From CAYVRJ01 sp964453645 (GTDB lineage Bacteria; Bacillota; Clostridia; Christensenellales; JAWKQI01): a DNA stretch of 64,000 nt. The position numbers were made by a program, and so were the translations under genes. Positions 16,381-25,591 of this stretch are shown one piece after another. The notes beneath the pieces were generated by a model that searched no databases, had not been told where the DNA came from, and saw nothing but the letters and a program-made list of their open reading frames with translations. The stretch covers positions 1 through 64,000 of the forward strand of contig CAYVRJ010000005.1 of assembly GCA_964453645.1 (NCBI GenBank), written 5' to 3'. Each line of letters opens with the position of its first letter. Within the stretch, counting starts at the first letter, position 1.

Positions 16381-16923
16381 CTATTGTTGATCCTTTCGCA
16401 GATATTTGTTAAACCAGTTGAAGTAAACGTACTGTATCAGGGATATCAGCATTAAAAACAGGGAGAAACACATGATATACATGTGCCAAGGGGCCACATA
16501 GCGGTATAGGAAGGAAAGCCCCAGCGCAAAGTTAAAGGAAAATGCCGCAAGCTTTCCAAAGGTGTTGGCACTCACCACCATTTTTTTGGTGTAGAGCACA
16601 ATGCCGCCAATGATGAGGATAACCTCTTTCACAAGAATAATGACGCTGACCCACACGGGGAATACGTCCAGCACCACAAAACAAATGGCCACGCTCACTG
16701 CCATGAGCTTGTCCGCCAGCGGGTCTAGCAGCATGCCCGCTTCGCTGATCATATTATATTTGCGGGCAATGGCACCGTCTAGCAGATCGGTAATGCACGC
16801 AATCAAAAAAATCGCCAGTGAAATAAATATTTCTCCGCCCAGCAACAAAACCACTGCGGGTACAATGAGTGCAAAGCGAACAAACGTGAGAATATTCGGA
16901 ATATTCAAAGGTACTTTTGCCAT
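16381..16923 (-). CDS. pgsA: CDP-diacylglycerol-glycerol-3-phosphate 3-phosphatidyltransferase
   Basis: A 180-residue inner-membrane CDP-alcohol phosphatidyltransferase. The signature DG-x2-AR-x8-G-x3-D-x3-D is visible as DGAIARKYNMISEAGMLLD followed by PLAD (about 48-70). With about five membrane helices, it makes phosphatidylglycerol phosphate, the first committed step to phosphatidylglycerol and cardiolipin. It is the first gene of the pgsA-valS-folC operon and has its own promoter at 16958-16986. Confidence 0.93.
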   Translation of the reverse strand: MAKVPLNIPNILTFVRFALIVPAVVLLLGGEIFISLAIFLIACITDLLDGAIARKYNMISEAGMLLDPLADKLMAVSVAICFVVLDVFPVWVSVIILVKEVILIIGGIVLYTKKMVVSANTFGKLAAFSFNFALGLSFLYRYVAPWHMYIMCFSLFLMLISLIQYVYFNWFNKYLRKDQQ

Positions 16924-16957
16924 CAGTACGCTCCTTTTTTCTATTTCTTATGCTCAC

Positions 16958-16986
16958 ATTATACACATTCGTGTAAAAAAATACAA
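16958..16986 (-). promoter_or_regulatory. Promoter of the pgsA-valS-folC operon
   Basis: Reading the minus strand: TTGTAT, a 17-base spacer and TATAAT, 35 bases before the pgsA start. Confidence 0.65.
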
Positions 16987-17122
16987 CGGGTATTTTAATT
17001 GGGAACAAGGGTATGCCACATTTCAACACAAATAGCAAGTATAGTCCAACTCGCTATATCTTTTTGCAAAATTTTGAATCATTCCCCCTATTACCAAAAT
17101 ATGATTGCATAAATTTTTCACC

Positions 17123-17151
17123 TTTACATATTTTTAGTTATATTGTATCAT
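17123..17151 (+). promoter_or_regulatory. Promoter of the small XRE gene
   Basis: TTTACA, a 17-base spacer and TATCAT, 55 bases before the ATG at 17206. Confidence 0.55.
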
Positions 17152-17205
17152 ATGATTGGTTTTATGTCGTGAAAATATTATTTTTAATATAAAAGGAGTT
17201 TTGAA

Positions 17206-17421
17206 ATGAAGGAAAAAGAGGTATGTCTTGTATTCAAAATAGACGAATACATCAAGCGAAAAAATATCTCACCCCGTCGGCTTTCCGAAGTTTCGGGGGT
17301 GAGACATGACACCATTCTGGAACTGATGAGCGGTAACGCCAAACGCTACTCCAGGTTCGACATCGCACGGCTGTGTGCCACGCTCAACTGCCAGTTTAAC
17401 GACATCGTAGAAATTGTTTAA
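17206..17421 (+). CDS. Small XRE/Cro-type helix-turn-helix protein
   Basis: A 71-residue protein that is one HTH domain of the YozG/Cro type (IDEYIKRKNISPRRLSEVSG, then RHDTILELMSGNAK). AAAGGAG precedes the ATG at good spacing. It is a solitary regulator; no operator is obvious. It converges on the WG-repeat lipoprotein gene, 15 bases between stops, and its probable terminator lies inside that neighbour's coding end. Confidence 0.78.
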   Translation: MKEKEVCLVFKIDEYIKRKNISPRRLSEVSGVRHDTILELMSGNAKRYSRFDIARLCATLNCQFNDIVEIV

Positions 17422-17436
17422 GCGTTTAAAATGCTC

Positions 17437-18855
17437 TTAAAAATCGCCGATATCTTCCAAGGTATCGGCGTTTTCATTGAGTGCCTGGGGGGGCAGGTTA
17501 AACTGCGCTATGGTCTCTCCGTTTTTACCCAACAGCAGTACATTTCCTCCGTTAAACACCACAAACACTTTGCCGTCGGTATATTCAATGGATGTGTAGG
17601 CCTCCTTGAGCACCGTGTTATAATTCCCGTCGATGTACCCCATGATATCCTCGCCCTCTTCGTTAAAGCTGTAGAGCACTGCTCCGTCTCCCGCTGGAGA
17701 GGGGATGATATAGTCGTACTTGGGGGAAACCACCCACTTGCCTGACAAGTCGTATACACCCATTTTGTTGGTTGTCAAATCATAGGCTGTGACACAGTTT
17801 GAAAAGACGTCCTGCGCTTGAATGTTTTCGGGCAGTTTATATTCCCTGCCGTCCTCCATGACGATATACGTGGTCTCCGCTTCTTCCGTTGCGATATAGG
17901 CGATGCTGATGCCGTTGATAAACGGTGTGAGGGTTTCAAACTTTGCAGAAGTAATGGGCTTTAGGTTCTTGTCGCAGTAGCCCCACAACTCCCCTTCCTT
18001 CACCCCCACGGCACCGCCCGGGAAGATGATCATGTCGTCGTAAACTTTGTCGGAAACCTGGGTGCCATCCTTGCGGATTAAGGTCATGCCCTCTCCCTTG
18101 GACACGGCACAGTGATCCCCATAAAAGGACACCACTTCGGTGAACTGGGGGGATATGGCCATATTTCCCGAGACATCGATAAATCCCCAAGAATTATCCT
18201 GATACACGGCACACAGCCCCGAGGAAAAGATATATCCGTCGGCAAACCCTGTGGCAATGGGGGTTAAATCTTTTGTGAAATAGGACGTGCCCTCGGGCAC
18301 GGTTGTGTTGCTGTTTTTACCCTTCACCGCACCCACGTCGGACAGGGCCACTTGAATAATACCCTCACTCACGGCATAACTCATGGGTTCAAAGGAGGTG
18401 ATTTGGCCGATCTGCGCCCCGGTGCTGTCAATAACATCCAACTGGGTGTCCTCAAAGGAGCAGAGAAAAGTCGTTTCGTCTATTTGCCAAATGTCGGTAT
18501 ATTTTGCAGGGGTGAGCTGCTCTCCCCCGGGAGAGATGAGGCATATGTTTTCAAAGCCGTATCCGTTGTTGTTGCCCCCCATCCAATAGTGCAAGGGGGT
18601 GTGCCATATGCCAAAACCCGTGGCAAAATAATCTTGCCACAGGTCAAAGGTGCCGACGGGCTGTACTTGGCGCACATCAAACCGGTTGACAGTTTGACCC
18701 TTTTCGTTCACAGCGATGACTTTTTCCTTCCCCCCTTCCAGTGCGGAGAAGAGATAGGCTTGAGCCGTGTTGTCTATGTTAGCCGTTTGGGAACAACCCA
18801 GTGTTGTAGCCAGGAGAAAGGTAATTGCAAGACAGGTTTTTAAAAAAAGCTTCAT
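17437..18855 (-). CDS. WG-repeat lipoprotein
   Basis: A 472-residue predicted lipoprotein. Signal peptide with lipobox TLGC places the lipid Cys at about 21. At least four WG (KWG leptospira-type) repeats are seen, each of the form WGFIDVSGNMAISPQF, WGYCDKNLKPITSAKF, MGVYDLSGKWVVSPKY and MGYIDGNYNTVLKEAY; these build a beta-propeller-like binding surface. The ATG at 18855 has GGAAGG about 12 bases upstream; an upstream in-frame TTG is less likely. Surface protein-protein or ligand binding is the usual inference; no specific function is known. Confidence 0.83.
   Translation of the reverse strand: MKLFLKTCLAITFLLATTLGCSQTANIDNTAQAYLFSALEGGKEKVIAVNEKGQTVNRFDVRQVQPVGTFDLWQDYFATGFGIWHTPLHYWMGGNNNGYGFENICLISPGGEQLTPAKYTDIWQIDETTFLCSFEDTQLDVIDSTGAQIGQITSFEPMSYAVSEGIIQVALSDVGAVKGKNSNTTVPEGTSYFTKDLTPIATGFADGYIFSSGLCAVYQDNSWGFIDVSGNMAISPQFTEVVSFYGDHCAVSKGEGMTLIRKDGTQVSDKVYDDMIIFPGGAVGVKEGELWGYCDKNLKPITSAKFETLTPFINGISIAYIATEEAETTYIVMEDGREYKLPENIQAQDVFSNCVTAYDLTTNKMGVYDLSGKWVVSPKYDYIIPSPAGDGAVLYSFNEEGEDIMGYIDGNYNTVLKEAYTSIEYTDGKVFVVFNGGNVLLLGKNGETIAQFNLPPQALNENADTLEDIGDF
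17445..17474 (+). terminator. Terminator embedded in the convergent coding end
   Basis: CGCCGATA (17445-17452) pairs with TATCGGCG (17463-17470), followed by TTTTC. It lies within the last codons of the WG-repeat gene on the other strand and would end the XRE transcript. Confidence 0.55.
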
Positions 18856-18956
18856 TAAATATATGATTCCTTCCAAACTTCGTATACATAAAACTATATC
18901 ATAAATGGAAGAAATATTCTATAAATAATCAATGAATAAAAACACCCCGAACCCAT

Positions 18957-20696
18957 TTATTTTACATATTTTGCACTGACATAACCAACTCTTCCGTTGC
19001 CCATGTCGATCTTGTGCCACCCTTTCGAGGTGCTGATTATGGAAACCTTTGCGTTTTTCTTGAGAGTTGCCATCAGCCTGCTGTTGGTGGAGGCTGTTGC
19101 ACGCACGTTTAGTGTCGTTGCGGTAACCGTTCCCCGCTTGATGGGGGTGGTGGTGGTCGTGCCCGACGTGGTGCCGGTTGCCGTGAGTTTCACATAATTG
19201 GAACTCATATACCCCGTTTGACCCGTGGGTAATTGAATCTTGTACCAACCCTTGAGTGTTTCCAAAACCGTGACCTTGGTGTTCTTTTTCACTTTGGTGA
19301 TCACCTTAGCCGAAGTGTTGGCAGAAGAGCGCATGTTCACCCCGTCTCCCGTGACAACCCCGGTTTTCACCACAGGTGCCGCAGGGGTTGTGGCGGGGGG
19401 TGGTGTTGTAGTGGGAGGTGGGGTGGTTTGGTCGGGCACAGGGTTTTGCGGGGGGGTGGGCAGGGATGTGCCCGTGTTTAACCAAGAGGAATAGTTGCTC
19501 CAAATGGCAGAGGGTTCTTGGCCTAACGCCCAAGCTCCTGCACCCTTTAGGTCGTATTTATTGATCATCGCCATCTTCGCTTGGAAGGACTGTTCGTTTT
19601 CAAACCACACGGTGTACGTGCCGGGGGTGAGTTTTTTGCCGTTGATAGAGTTTGCGGGACTATCGGTTTTCACTGTAAATTCTGCTTTGGGGGATTGCTG
19701 GGTGTAGTCGTAGGTGACTTTGGCGTTGTAATCGGAGATGAGTTTGTTCACCATTTCTAATGTGACCCCATTGCCGTTAAAGGTGTTGTCGGCACTCCAT
19801 ATCCTGCCAAAGAAGGGCATGCCCAGCACAATCTTGTCCCCCGAGGTTTTAGACAACGCATATTTAATGGAGTTTTCCACAAAGCTAATGCTGGCCACCG
19901 GACCGGGTTCGCTGCCCTGCCAGTGTTCGTCATAGGCCATAATCATCAGGTAGTCGGAATTTTTTGCAAGGTTGGTGTAGTCATAGGAGCCGTGCCAACC
20001 GGCTGTCCACCCCTTGGGGTTTGCTGCAACGGCAACGGACACCTCTTTGTGGGCGGGAATCTTTTCCCGCAGTTTTGTTACTAAGTCGGTATATTGATCT
20101 TTTTGCACGTCGGTGACGTTTTCAATGTCCACGTTCACCCCGTCTAAGTTATATTTTTCAATGTTGTCCGCAATTTGCTGGGCTAACTTTTCGGTATCTT
20201 GCAGTGCGGCAATACCCCCCTGCCTGTCCCAGTGATTGGATAAAAAGGGAATCACCTTCATACCTTTTGAGTGGGCGTGGTTTACCAGTTCGGTGCTAAC
20301 CGTGTTGACTTTTAGGGAACCGTCGGAGTTGATGTCGAAATAACTGGGGGAAACCGTGTTTAGTGCGCTGCCCGTGCGGTTGATGTAGGAAATTTGCTGG
20401 GAAGGGGAACCCGCATATAAATAGGCCATGGAGTATTTGTCGGCGGCAGAGACGCTCATGATGGACATGAGGGGAATGGTGGCCACGATCACCCCCGACA
20501 CCACCACTTTGACTGCCCGCACCGAAAAGTCTTTATAATTCTTCTTCACATACCCGGAAATGCTCCCCGCCTTCTCCACCAGTTTTTGGGGAGAAAACAT
20601 ATCGAAAGAAAATTCAACGTCTTGTGCGGAGTTAAAATAGACATACGCGTCGTAGGTGCCGACTTCGTTTAAAACCAGTTTAATATCTTGAAACAT
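18957..20696 (-). CDS. GH18 glycosidase-like protein with two SH3b domains
   Basis: A 579-residue exported or membrane-anchored protein. Residues 1-65 are an unassigned, probably cytoplasmic, segment; a membrane helix spans about 66-84. Residues 88-405 are a glycosyl hydrolase family 18 domain of the YaaH/SleL type, with the catalytic DGVNVDIE (Glu as acid) and MIMAYDEHW motifs. A Pro/Thr linker (about 420-455) leads to two bacterial SH3 domains ending in SNYVK and SAKYVK. GH18-SH3 proteins commonly cleave peptidoglycan or chitin-like polymers; cell-wall or spore-cortex hydrolysis is inferred. Confidence 0.87.
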   Translation of the reverse strand: MFQDIKLVLNEVGTYDAYVYFNSAQDVEFSFDMFSPQKLVEKAGSISGYVKKNYKDFSVRAVKVVVSGVIVATIPLMSIMSVSAADKYSMAYLYAGSPSQQISYINRTGSALNTVSPSYFDINSDGSLKVNTVSTELVNHAHSKGMKVIPFLSNHWDRQGGIAALQDTEKLAQQIADNIEKYNLDGVNVDIENVTDVQKDQYTDLVTKLREKIPAHKEVSVAVAANPKGWTAGWHGSYDYTNLAKNSDYLMIMAYDEHWQGSEPGPVASISFVENSIKYALSKTSGDKIVLGMPFFGRIWSADNTFNGNGVTLEMVNKLISDYNAKVTYDYTQQSPKAEFTVKTDSPANSINGKKLTPGTYTVWFENEQSFQAKMAMINKYDLKGAGAWALGQEPSAIWSNYSSWLNTGTSLPTPPQNPVPDQTTPPPTTTPPPATTPAAPVVKTGVVTGDGVNMRSSANTSAKVITKVKKNTKVTVLETLKGWYKIQLPTGQTGYMSSNYVKLTATGTTSGTTTTTPIKRGTVTATTLNVRATASTNSRLMATLKKNAKVSIISTSKGWHKIDMGNGRVGYVSAKYVK

Positions 20697-20759
20697 ACCT
20701 GAATACCCCTTGGAACATTTTTCTTATTTAATATAACCAGCTGTCCCGGCCTATATGCA

Positions 20760-20789
20760 GTCATCTTTCCATTCAAATTTGAATATAAT
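20760..20789 (+). promoter_or_regulatory. Possible SigE-type promoter before yqfC
   Basis: GTCATCT, 14 bases, then GAATATAAT, resembling the mother-cell SigE consensus, about 40 bases before yqfC. yqfC is SigE-dependent in Bacillus subtilis. The match is imperfect. Confidence 0.35.
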
Positions 20790-20827
20790 TGAGTAAGAAT
20801 TTTTTTTTCTTTTTCAGGAGTTGATAG

Positions 20828-21097
20828 ATGGGGTTTAAGCGTCGTGCGGTTGAGAAGTTGGGGATACCCCCAGAATCGGCACTGAACAGTCTGCGGGTGG
20901 TGGTGGTGGACGAATACTGTTATGTGGAAAACCACAGCGGTATTGCCAAATATACATCCGAAGAAATTGCCGTGCGGCTGGGCAATCGGTTGTTGCGGGT
21001 GATGGGTGAAGGGTTGACCATCGATCACATTCACGTCCGGGACATTAAGATATGCGGCAAAGTGAACAGTATCACATTCGAAGGAGGAAAAACTTGA
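20828..21097 (+). CDS. yqfC: Sporulation protein YqfC (YabP/YqfC family)
   Basis: An 89-residue protein of the YabP/YqfC family, found in endospore formers and expressed in the mother cell. The family core is visible as VVVVDEYCYVENHSGI, EEIAVRLGNRLLRVMGEGL and IHVRDIKICGKVNSITF. The biochemical role is unknown. CAGGAG lies before the ATG at 20828. The stop TGA shares two bases with the TTG start of yqfD, so the two are translationally coupled. Confidence 0.88.
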   Translation: MGFKRRAVEKLGIPPESALNSLRVVVVDEYCYVENHSGIAKYTSEEIAVRLGNRLLRVMGEGLTIDHIHVRDIKICGKVNSITFEGGKT

Positions 21098-22236
21098 GTA
21101 AATTATTAGGAAGAGCAAAGGTTACGGCCAAGGGGCTGAACATTGAACGGTTTTTAAACGAAAATATAACGAGCGGAATCCCCATGCAAGCGCTGAGCCG
21201 CCACGGATACACCTGCATCGATTTTTCAGTGCCCATCCTCAAATACCGCAAACTCAAAAAAAATGCAGAGAAGTTTGATATCACTTTGAGTACAACCTTC
21301 TCTGGTGCACTTTCGTTTATATACGGTGCACGGCAGCGATTGATATTTGTGGGTGGACTTTTTGTGTCCCTATGCGTTATAATAGTGATGTCTGGGTTTA
21401 TCTTGACAGTGGAGATTGCTGGAAACGAAACCATCGACGAATACGCCTTGCGCAACAGTTTGCTCAAGTGCGGGGTGAACAACTTTGTTTCCAAGTCCAT
21501 GCTGGACATGGGACAGATTAAAAACACGCTGATGTTGGAGTATCCCCAGATCGCCTATGTGGACTGCGAAGTGCACGGGGTGGTGTTTCGGTTGGAAGTG
21601 ATCGAGGGCATTGCACCTCCGCACATTCCCGATACTGCCAAGCCTGCCGACATCATTGCCCTCAAAGATGCGTACATTCAATCGGTCACAGCCCGGTCGG
21701 GTAAGGCGGTAGTTGAGAAGGGGCAGACGGTGGTTGCAGGCCAAAAGCTGATCTCGGGCACTATGGGTGAGATCGGCCAGGAGCAGCGCTTATACTGCGC
21801 CCAGGGCAGCGTCATCGGAAACATTTGGTATTCGGGTCAAGCTTCTGCACCCATAACGGGTTATGTAAAGACGGGAAACAGTTTTTTATACAAGACGCTG
21901 TACTTGGGAAAAACGTCTCTGTCCCCACTGCCCGACGTACCCTATGAGAAGTATCGCTCGGTGAACAGCAGTGAGAAGGTGTATTTTGAAAATTTATTCC
22001 TGCCCCTTCGGGTGATCAACGAGAATTACTTCGAAGTGACCATTGCAACCCGCAGCGAGCGGGAGTTGACCGACGGGTTGTCCAAGATTGCCTTTCAGCG
22101 GGCTATGGAGAGTGTGCCCAAGTCTGCGGAGATTTTGGACGTGAGTTTTAATTACAACATTGACGAGAACGAGGTTGTTGCCGGGTGCCTCATCAAGACG
22201 GCTGAGGAGATCGGCACCATTCGATATATGCAATAG
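21094..22236 (+). CDS. yqfD: Sporulation protein YqfD
   Basis: A 380-residue membrane protein. I start it at TTG 21094 because AAGGAGG lies six bases upstream; the frame is open further up into yqfC but without a ribosome site. One membrane helix lies near 80-105; the large C-terminal part faces outside or the intermembrane space of the forespore. YqfD belongs to the conserved sporulation set and accompanies yqfC in most endospore formers. Its molecular function is not established. It is followed by a mosaic palindromic repeat rather than directly by phoH. Confidence 0.88.
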   Translation: MSKLLGRAKVTAKGLNIERFLNENITSGIPMQALSRHGYTCIDFSVPILKYRKLKKNAEKFDITLSTTFSGALSFIYGARQRLIFVGGLFVSLCVIIVMSGFILTVEIAGNETIDEYALRNSLLKCGVNNFVSKSMLDMGQIKNTLMLEYPQIAYVDCEVHGVVFRLEVIEGIAPPHIPDTAKPADIIALKDAYIQSVTARSGKAVVEKGQTVVAGQKLISGTMGEIGQEQRLYCAQGSVIGNIWYSGQASAPITGYVKTGNSFLYKTLYLGKTSLSPLPDVPYEKYRSVNSSEKVYFENLFLPLRVINENYFEVTIATRSERELTDGLSKIAFQRAMESVPKSAEILDVSFNYNIDENEVVAGCLIKTAEEIGTIRYMQ

Positions 22237-22239
22237 TGG

Positions 22240-22475
22240 GAAGAAATTATTTTTGGGGTTCCACCCCAAACCCCGTTTTCGTGGGCGTTGCCCACACCCA
22301 CAAGGGGGAATAAGTCCCCCTTGGCCCCTCCCGTAGGGGATTTTATAAATACATAACAAATGATATAAAATATTTATCTGACATAGCAAATGCGCAAGCA
22401 ATTGCACAAGGGGTGCAGGGACAAGTCCCTGCCGAGGGGTTTGGGGGCGAGCAGCCCCCAAGAAATGCTCCCCTA
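22240..22475. repeat. Mosaic intergenic palindromic repeat, copy 3
   Basis: Lies between yqfD and phoH. Modules: GGGGTTCCACCCC, GTGGGCGTTGCCCAC, GGGGGAATAAGTCCCCC, a short A/T-rich stretch, GCAGGGACAAGTCCCTGC (about 22417-22434) and GGGGGCGAGCAGCCCCC. The central bases differ from other copies while the arms stay complementary. Confidence 0.75.
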
Positions 22476-22500
22476 AGAAGAAACAAACTAAGAGGGACAA

Positions 22501-23481
22501 ATGGAATATAGCTATGAAATGACCATGGGCTCCAGCGAACTGTCCGCCCTGGCGGGCAACCTGGACGAAAACTTAAACTCCATTGAAATGCTCACGGGAG
22601 CACGACTGCTCGTCATGCAGGACAAGCTGGTGCTGTCGGGCAGCAGAGCCTGCGTGGAACTTGCCAAAAGTGCAATTGATATGCTGCTCAAAAAACTAAA
22701 GAACAACGAAACCATCGACTTTGTGGATATCCGGGCAGGAGTAGACACCGTCATCTTATTAAATGGCAGCGAAACCGAACAAACCCTCATGGAAGAGGGT
22801 TTTAGCGACGTCATCGCCATCACCGCCAAGGGCAGACGGATCAAACCCAAAACCCCCGGTCAGCGGTTCTACGTCAACGCAATCAAGGAAAATACCGTCA
22901 CCCTGTGCATCGGCCCTGCGGGAACGGGTAAAACATATTTGGCCATGGCACTGGCCGTGGTTGCCTTTAAAAATAAGGAGATCGAGCGCATCGTGCTCAC
23001 CCGCCCGGCTGTGGAAGCGGGAGAGAAACTTGGCTTTCTTCCCGGGGATATGCAAAACAAGGTGGACCCCTACCTGCGCCCCCTCTACGACGCACTCTAC
23101 GACTTCATGGGTGCAGATGCCTACAAGCGATTGTCCGAGCGGGGTATTGTGGAAGTGGCTCCTCTGGCATACATGCGGGGAAGAACGCTGCAAAACTCCT
23201 TTATCATACTGGACGAAGCCCAAAACTGTACCCCCGAGCAAATGAAAATGTTTCTAACTCGGCTGGGGGAAAACTCTAAAATCGTGGTCACCGGGGATAT
23301 CACCCAAACGGACTTACCCCCCGGCAAACCCAGTGGGCTCAAGCAGGCTATTGAACTATTAAACGATATAGAAGGGATCGGGGTGATCCGCCTGTCCTAT
23401 AAGGACGTGGTGCGCCACCGGTTGGTTTCTGCCATAATTCGGGCATACGAAGGAAAGGGTGGAAGAGATGAACAAGCGTAA
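22501..23481 (+). CDS. phoH: PhoH family ATPase
   Basis: A 326-residue cytoplasmic P-loop NTPase. Residues 1-110 contain a KH-like RNA-binding region; the PhoH ATPase domain follows with Walker A GPAGTGKT (about 140) and Walker B FIILDEAQNCTPEQM, plus VVTGDITQTDLP. PhoH proteins are conserved next to ybeY and are thought to work in RNA metabolism. GAGGGACAA lies before the ATG. The 3' end overlaps the start of the 7TM-HD gene, giving phoH-yqfF-ybeY-dgkA-era-recO as one transcript. Confidence 0.93.
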   Translation: MEYSYEMTMGSSELSALAGNLDENLNSIEMLTGARLLVMQDKLVLSGSRACVELAKSAIDMLLKKLKNNETIDFVDIRAGVDTVILLNGSETEQTLMEEGFSDVIAITAKGRRIKPKTPGQRFYVNAIKENTVTLCIGPAGTGKTYLAMALAVVAFKNKEIERIVLTRPAVEAGEKLGFLPGDMQNKVDPYLRPLYDALYDFMGADAYKRLSERGIVEVAPLAYMRGRTLQNSFIILDEAQNCTPEQMKMFLTRLGENSKIVVTGDITQTDLPPGKPSGLKQAIELLNDIEGIGVIRLSYKDVVRHRLVSAIIRAYEGKGGRDEQA

Positions 23482-25591
23482 AGTGCGGGTGAGGAAACCC
23501 GGTGCCGTTATTGTTTTGGAATTTATACTGTGCGTTGCGGTGTGTATTGCCATTGTGCTCATATCCGTCACCCCTCCCAAATACGAGATCAGTGCGGGGG
23601 AAATTGCCCAGACCACCATTCAAGCCCCCAGAGACGTTGTGGACACCATTTCCACCCAAGCACTGGTGGACAAGACGGTTTCGGAAGTGCCCCCCATCTT
23701 TAAAGAGGACACCACCATCACCGATGCGGTGAAAGATCAGCTCAACACATATTTTAACCACATCGAATCCATTCGCTCCTACGCCCAGCGCAAATACCTG
23801 CTGGAGCGCACCCCCCAGGACGGCACCACCGTGGAGTTTACCCCTTCCACCGTCACCTGGAAAAACCATCTGACACCCGAAAACATCGATACCCTCAACT
23901 CCATGACGGAAAACAGCTTCACAGCCGACGAGGTGTATTCCATCGCTGCCCTCACCCAGCAAAACGTGGAGCGCATGACGGCAGAGACCATCGCCCTCAT
24001 GGAAAAGGAAATGAATCTGGGGGTAAAGGAAGAAAACTTAGACGAACACGTGTTTCGCTTGAGCACCCAAATATACACCAACCCGTTGTACAACGAATCC
24101 ATGAAACGCTTTGCCACCAAAGCAGCGTACCTCTTAAAACCCAACATGATCTTCGACGAAACGGCAACCCGGTTAGAGCGGGAAGAGGTGAAAAACAGCG
24201 TAGCTCCCCTCACCTTTAAAAAAGGGCAAAACATCATTCAAGAGGGGGAAATCGTCACCCGGGCACAGATCGGGGTGCTGGAAGACTTGGGTCTGGTGCG
24301 CAACGACACCATCGACTATATTTTATATTTAGGAGTGGGGCTGTATCTGCTGCTCATATTCGGCATGTGTTTTGCCTACTTCTTTGTGTTTGAACGAAAG
24401 CTCATCTACGACATCAAGAAGATGACGATTTTGTATTTAATCGTCACCAGCACCGTTGCCCTGTGCTTTCTCTTATCGAAATTTTCACCCATGGTCACCG
24501 CCGTGTTCATGGGTTCCATCTTAATTGGTGCACTGATCAAACCCCGCATGGGTATTATGATCACCATCCTGCTCTCCTTTGTCACCGCACCCATTGCGGC
24601 CTCCAACGAGGGCATTCTCTCGGTCACAGGGTTTTTATACTTAAACTACACCCTGCTGGGGGGCATGTGCGCCATCTACTTCATTCGCCGCACCCAGCAC
24701 CGCATCTCCTTTATTATTGCGGGCACGGCAGCCGGGTTTACCGGGGCACTGTCCTGTGTGGCCTTTGGTTTGGTCATCGGCACACCCACCCAAGACACCA
24801 TCAACTTGGCCCTCACCTCCCTGCTGTGCGGCATCGTGGGCAGTTTTGTCACCCTGGGTATTTTACCCGTCTTTGAATCCATGTTTAAGTTGGCAACCCC
24901 CACCAAATTGTTGGAACTGCTCAACCCCAACCAAAAGCTGCTCCGGCGGCTGTCCATCGAAGCTCCCGCCACCTACCACCACTCCACCGTGTGTGCCAAT
25001 CTGGCGGAAAGTGCGGCAGAAGCCATCGGCGCCAACGGACTGCTGGCCAGATGTGCAGGGTATTATCACGACATCGGCAAGTTAAAAAACCCCCAGATGT
25101 TCACCGAGAACCAGCGGGGGGAAAACCCCCACGACACCCTTGCCCCCGAAAATTCCTGCGAGATCATCCGGGGCCACGTGACCCACGGGGTGTATTTGGC
25201 ACAAAAGTACGGCTTACCAAAGGAAGTGATCGGGTTGATCGAACAGCACCACGGCAACACGGCTATGGCAGTGTTTTATGCCAAGGCAAAGGCCGAAAAC
25301 CCCCACGTTTCCATGGACGACTTCCGCTATGGCAACAAGAAACCCCAAACCAAGGAAGCAGCCATCATCCTCTTGTCCGACGTAACCGAAGCGGCAGTGA
25401 AAAGCATTGGGTTACACGAGCGGGATAAGATTATGGAATTGATGGACAGACTCTTTGCAGAGCGGTGCAACGACGGCCAGTTCGACGAGTGTGACATCTC
25501 CCTCAAAGACTTGCAGCTCATCAAACAGGCGTTCTTGGGGGTGTATGAAGGTGTGTTCCACGAGCGGGTCAAGTACCCCACGGGGGATTGA
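23468..25591 (+). CDS. yqfF: 7TM-HD phosphohydrolase PgpH/YqfF (c-di-AMP phosphodiesterase family)
   Basis: A 707-residue membrane protein with the full 7TMR-HD order: an N-terminal helix (about 14-35), a large extracellular 7TMR-HDED domain (about 40-275), seven membrane helices (about 285-475), and a cytoplasmic HD domain with TYHHSTVCANLAE and CAGYYHDIGKL (about 500-540). Characterised members (PgpH) hydrolyse the second messenger c-di-AMP. The ATG at 23468 has AAGGAAAGG nine bases upstream and overlaps the phoH end. Its stop overlaps the ybeY start by one base. Confidence 0.92.
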   Translation: MNKRKVRVRKPGAVIVLEFILCVAVCIAIVLISVTPPKYEISAGEIAQTTIQAPRDVVDTISTQALVDKTVSEVPPIFKEDTTITDAVKDQLNTYFNHIESIRSYAQRKYLLERTPQDGTTVEFTPSTVTWKNHLTPENIDTLNSMTENSFTADEVYSIAALTQQNVERMTAETIALMEKEMNLGVKEENLDEHVFRLSTQIYTNPLYNESMKRFATKAAYLLKPNMIFDETATRLEREEVKNSVAPLTFKKGQNIIQEGEIVTRAQIGVLEDLGLVRNDTIDYILYLGVGLYLLLIFGMCFAYFFVFERKLIYDIKKMTILYLIVTSTVALCFLLSKFSPMVTAVFMGSILIGALIKPRMGIMITILLSFVTAPIAASNEGILSVTGFLYLNYTLLGGMCAIYFIRRTQHRISFIIAGTAAGFTGALSCVAFGLVIGTPTQDTINLALTSLLCGIVGSFVTLGILPVFESMFKLATPTKLLELLNPNQKLLRRLSIEAPATYHHSTVCANLAESAAEAIGANGLLARCAGYYHDIGKLKNPQMFTENQRGENPHDTLAPENSCEIIRGHVTHGVYLAQKYGLPKEVIGLIEQHHGNTAMAVFYAKAKAENPHVSMDDFRYGNKKPQTKEAAIILLSDVTEAAVKSIGLHERDKIMELMDRLFAERCNDGQFDECDISLKDLQLIKQAFLGVYEGVFHERVKYPTGD

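Noticed and set aside
16924..17205. T-box riboswitch before the valS operon
   Set aside because: I looked for the T-box core and a specifier/terminator pair upstream of pgsA and found only a simple promoter.
22759..23245. Two 160-codon frames opposite and alongside phoH
   Set aside because: Both are frame shadows of phoH, whose motifs are complete in the other frame.
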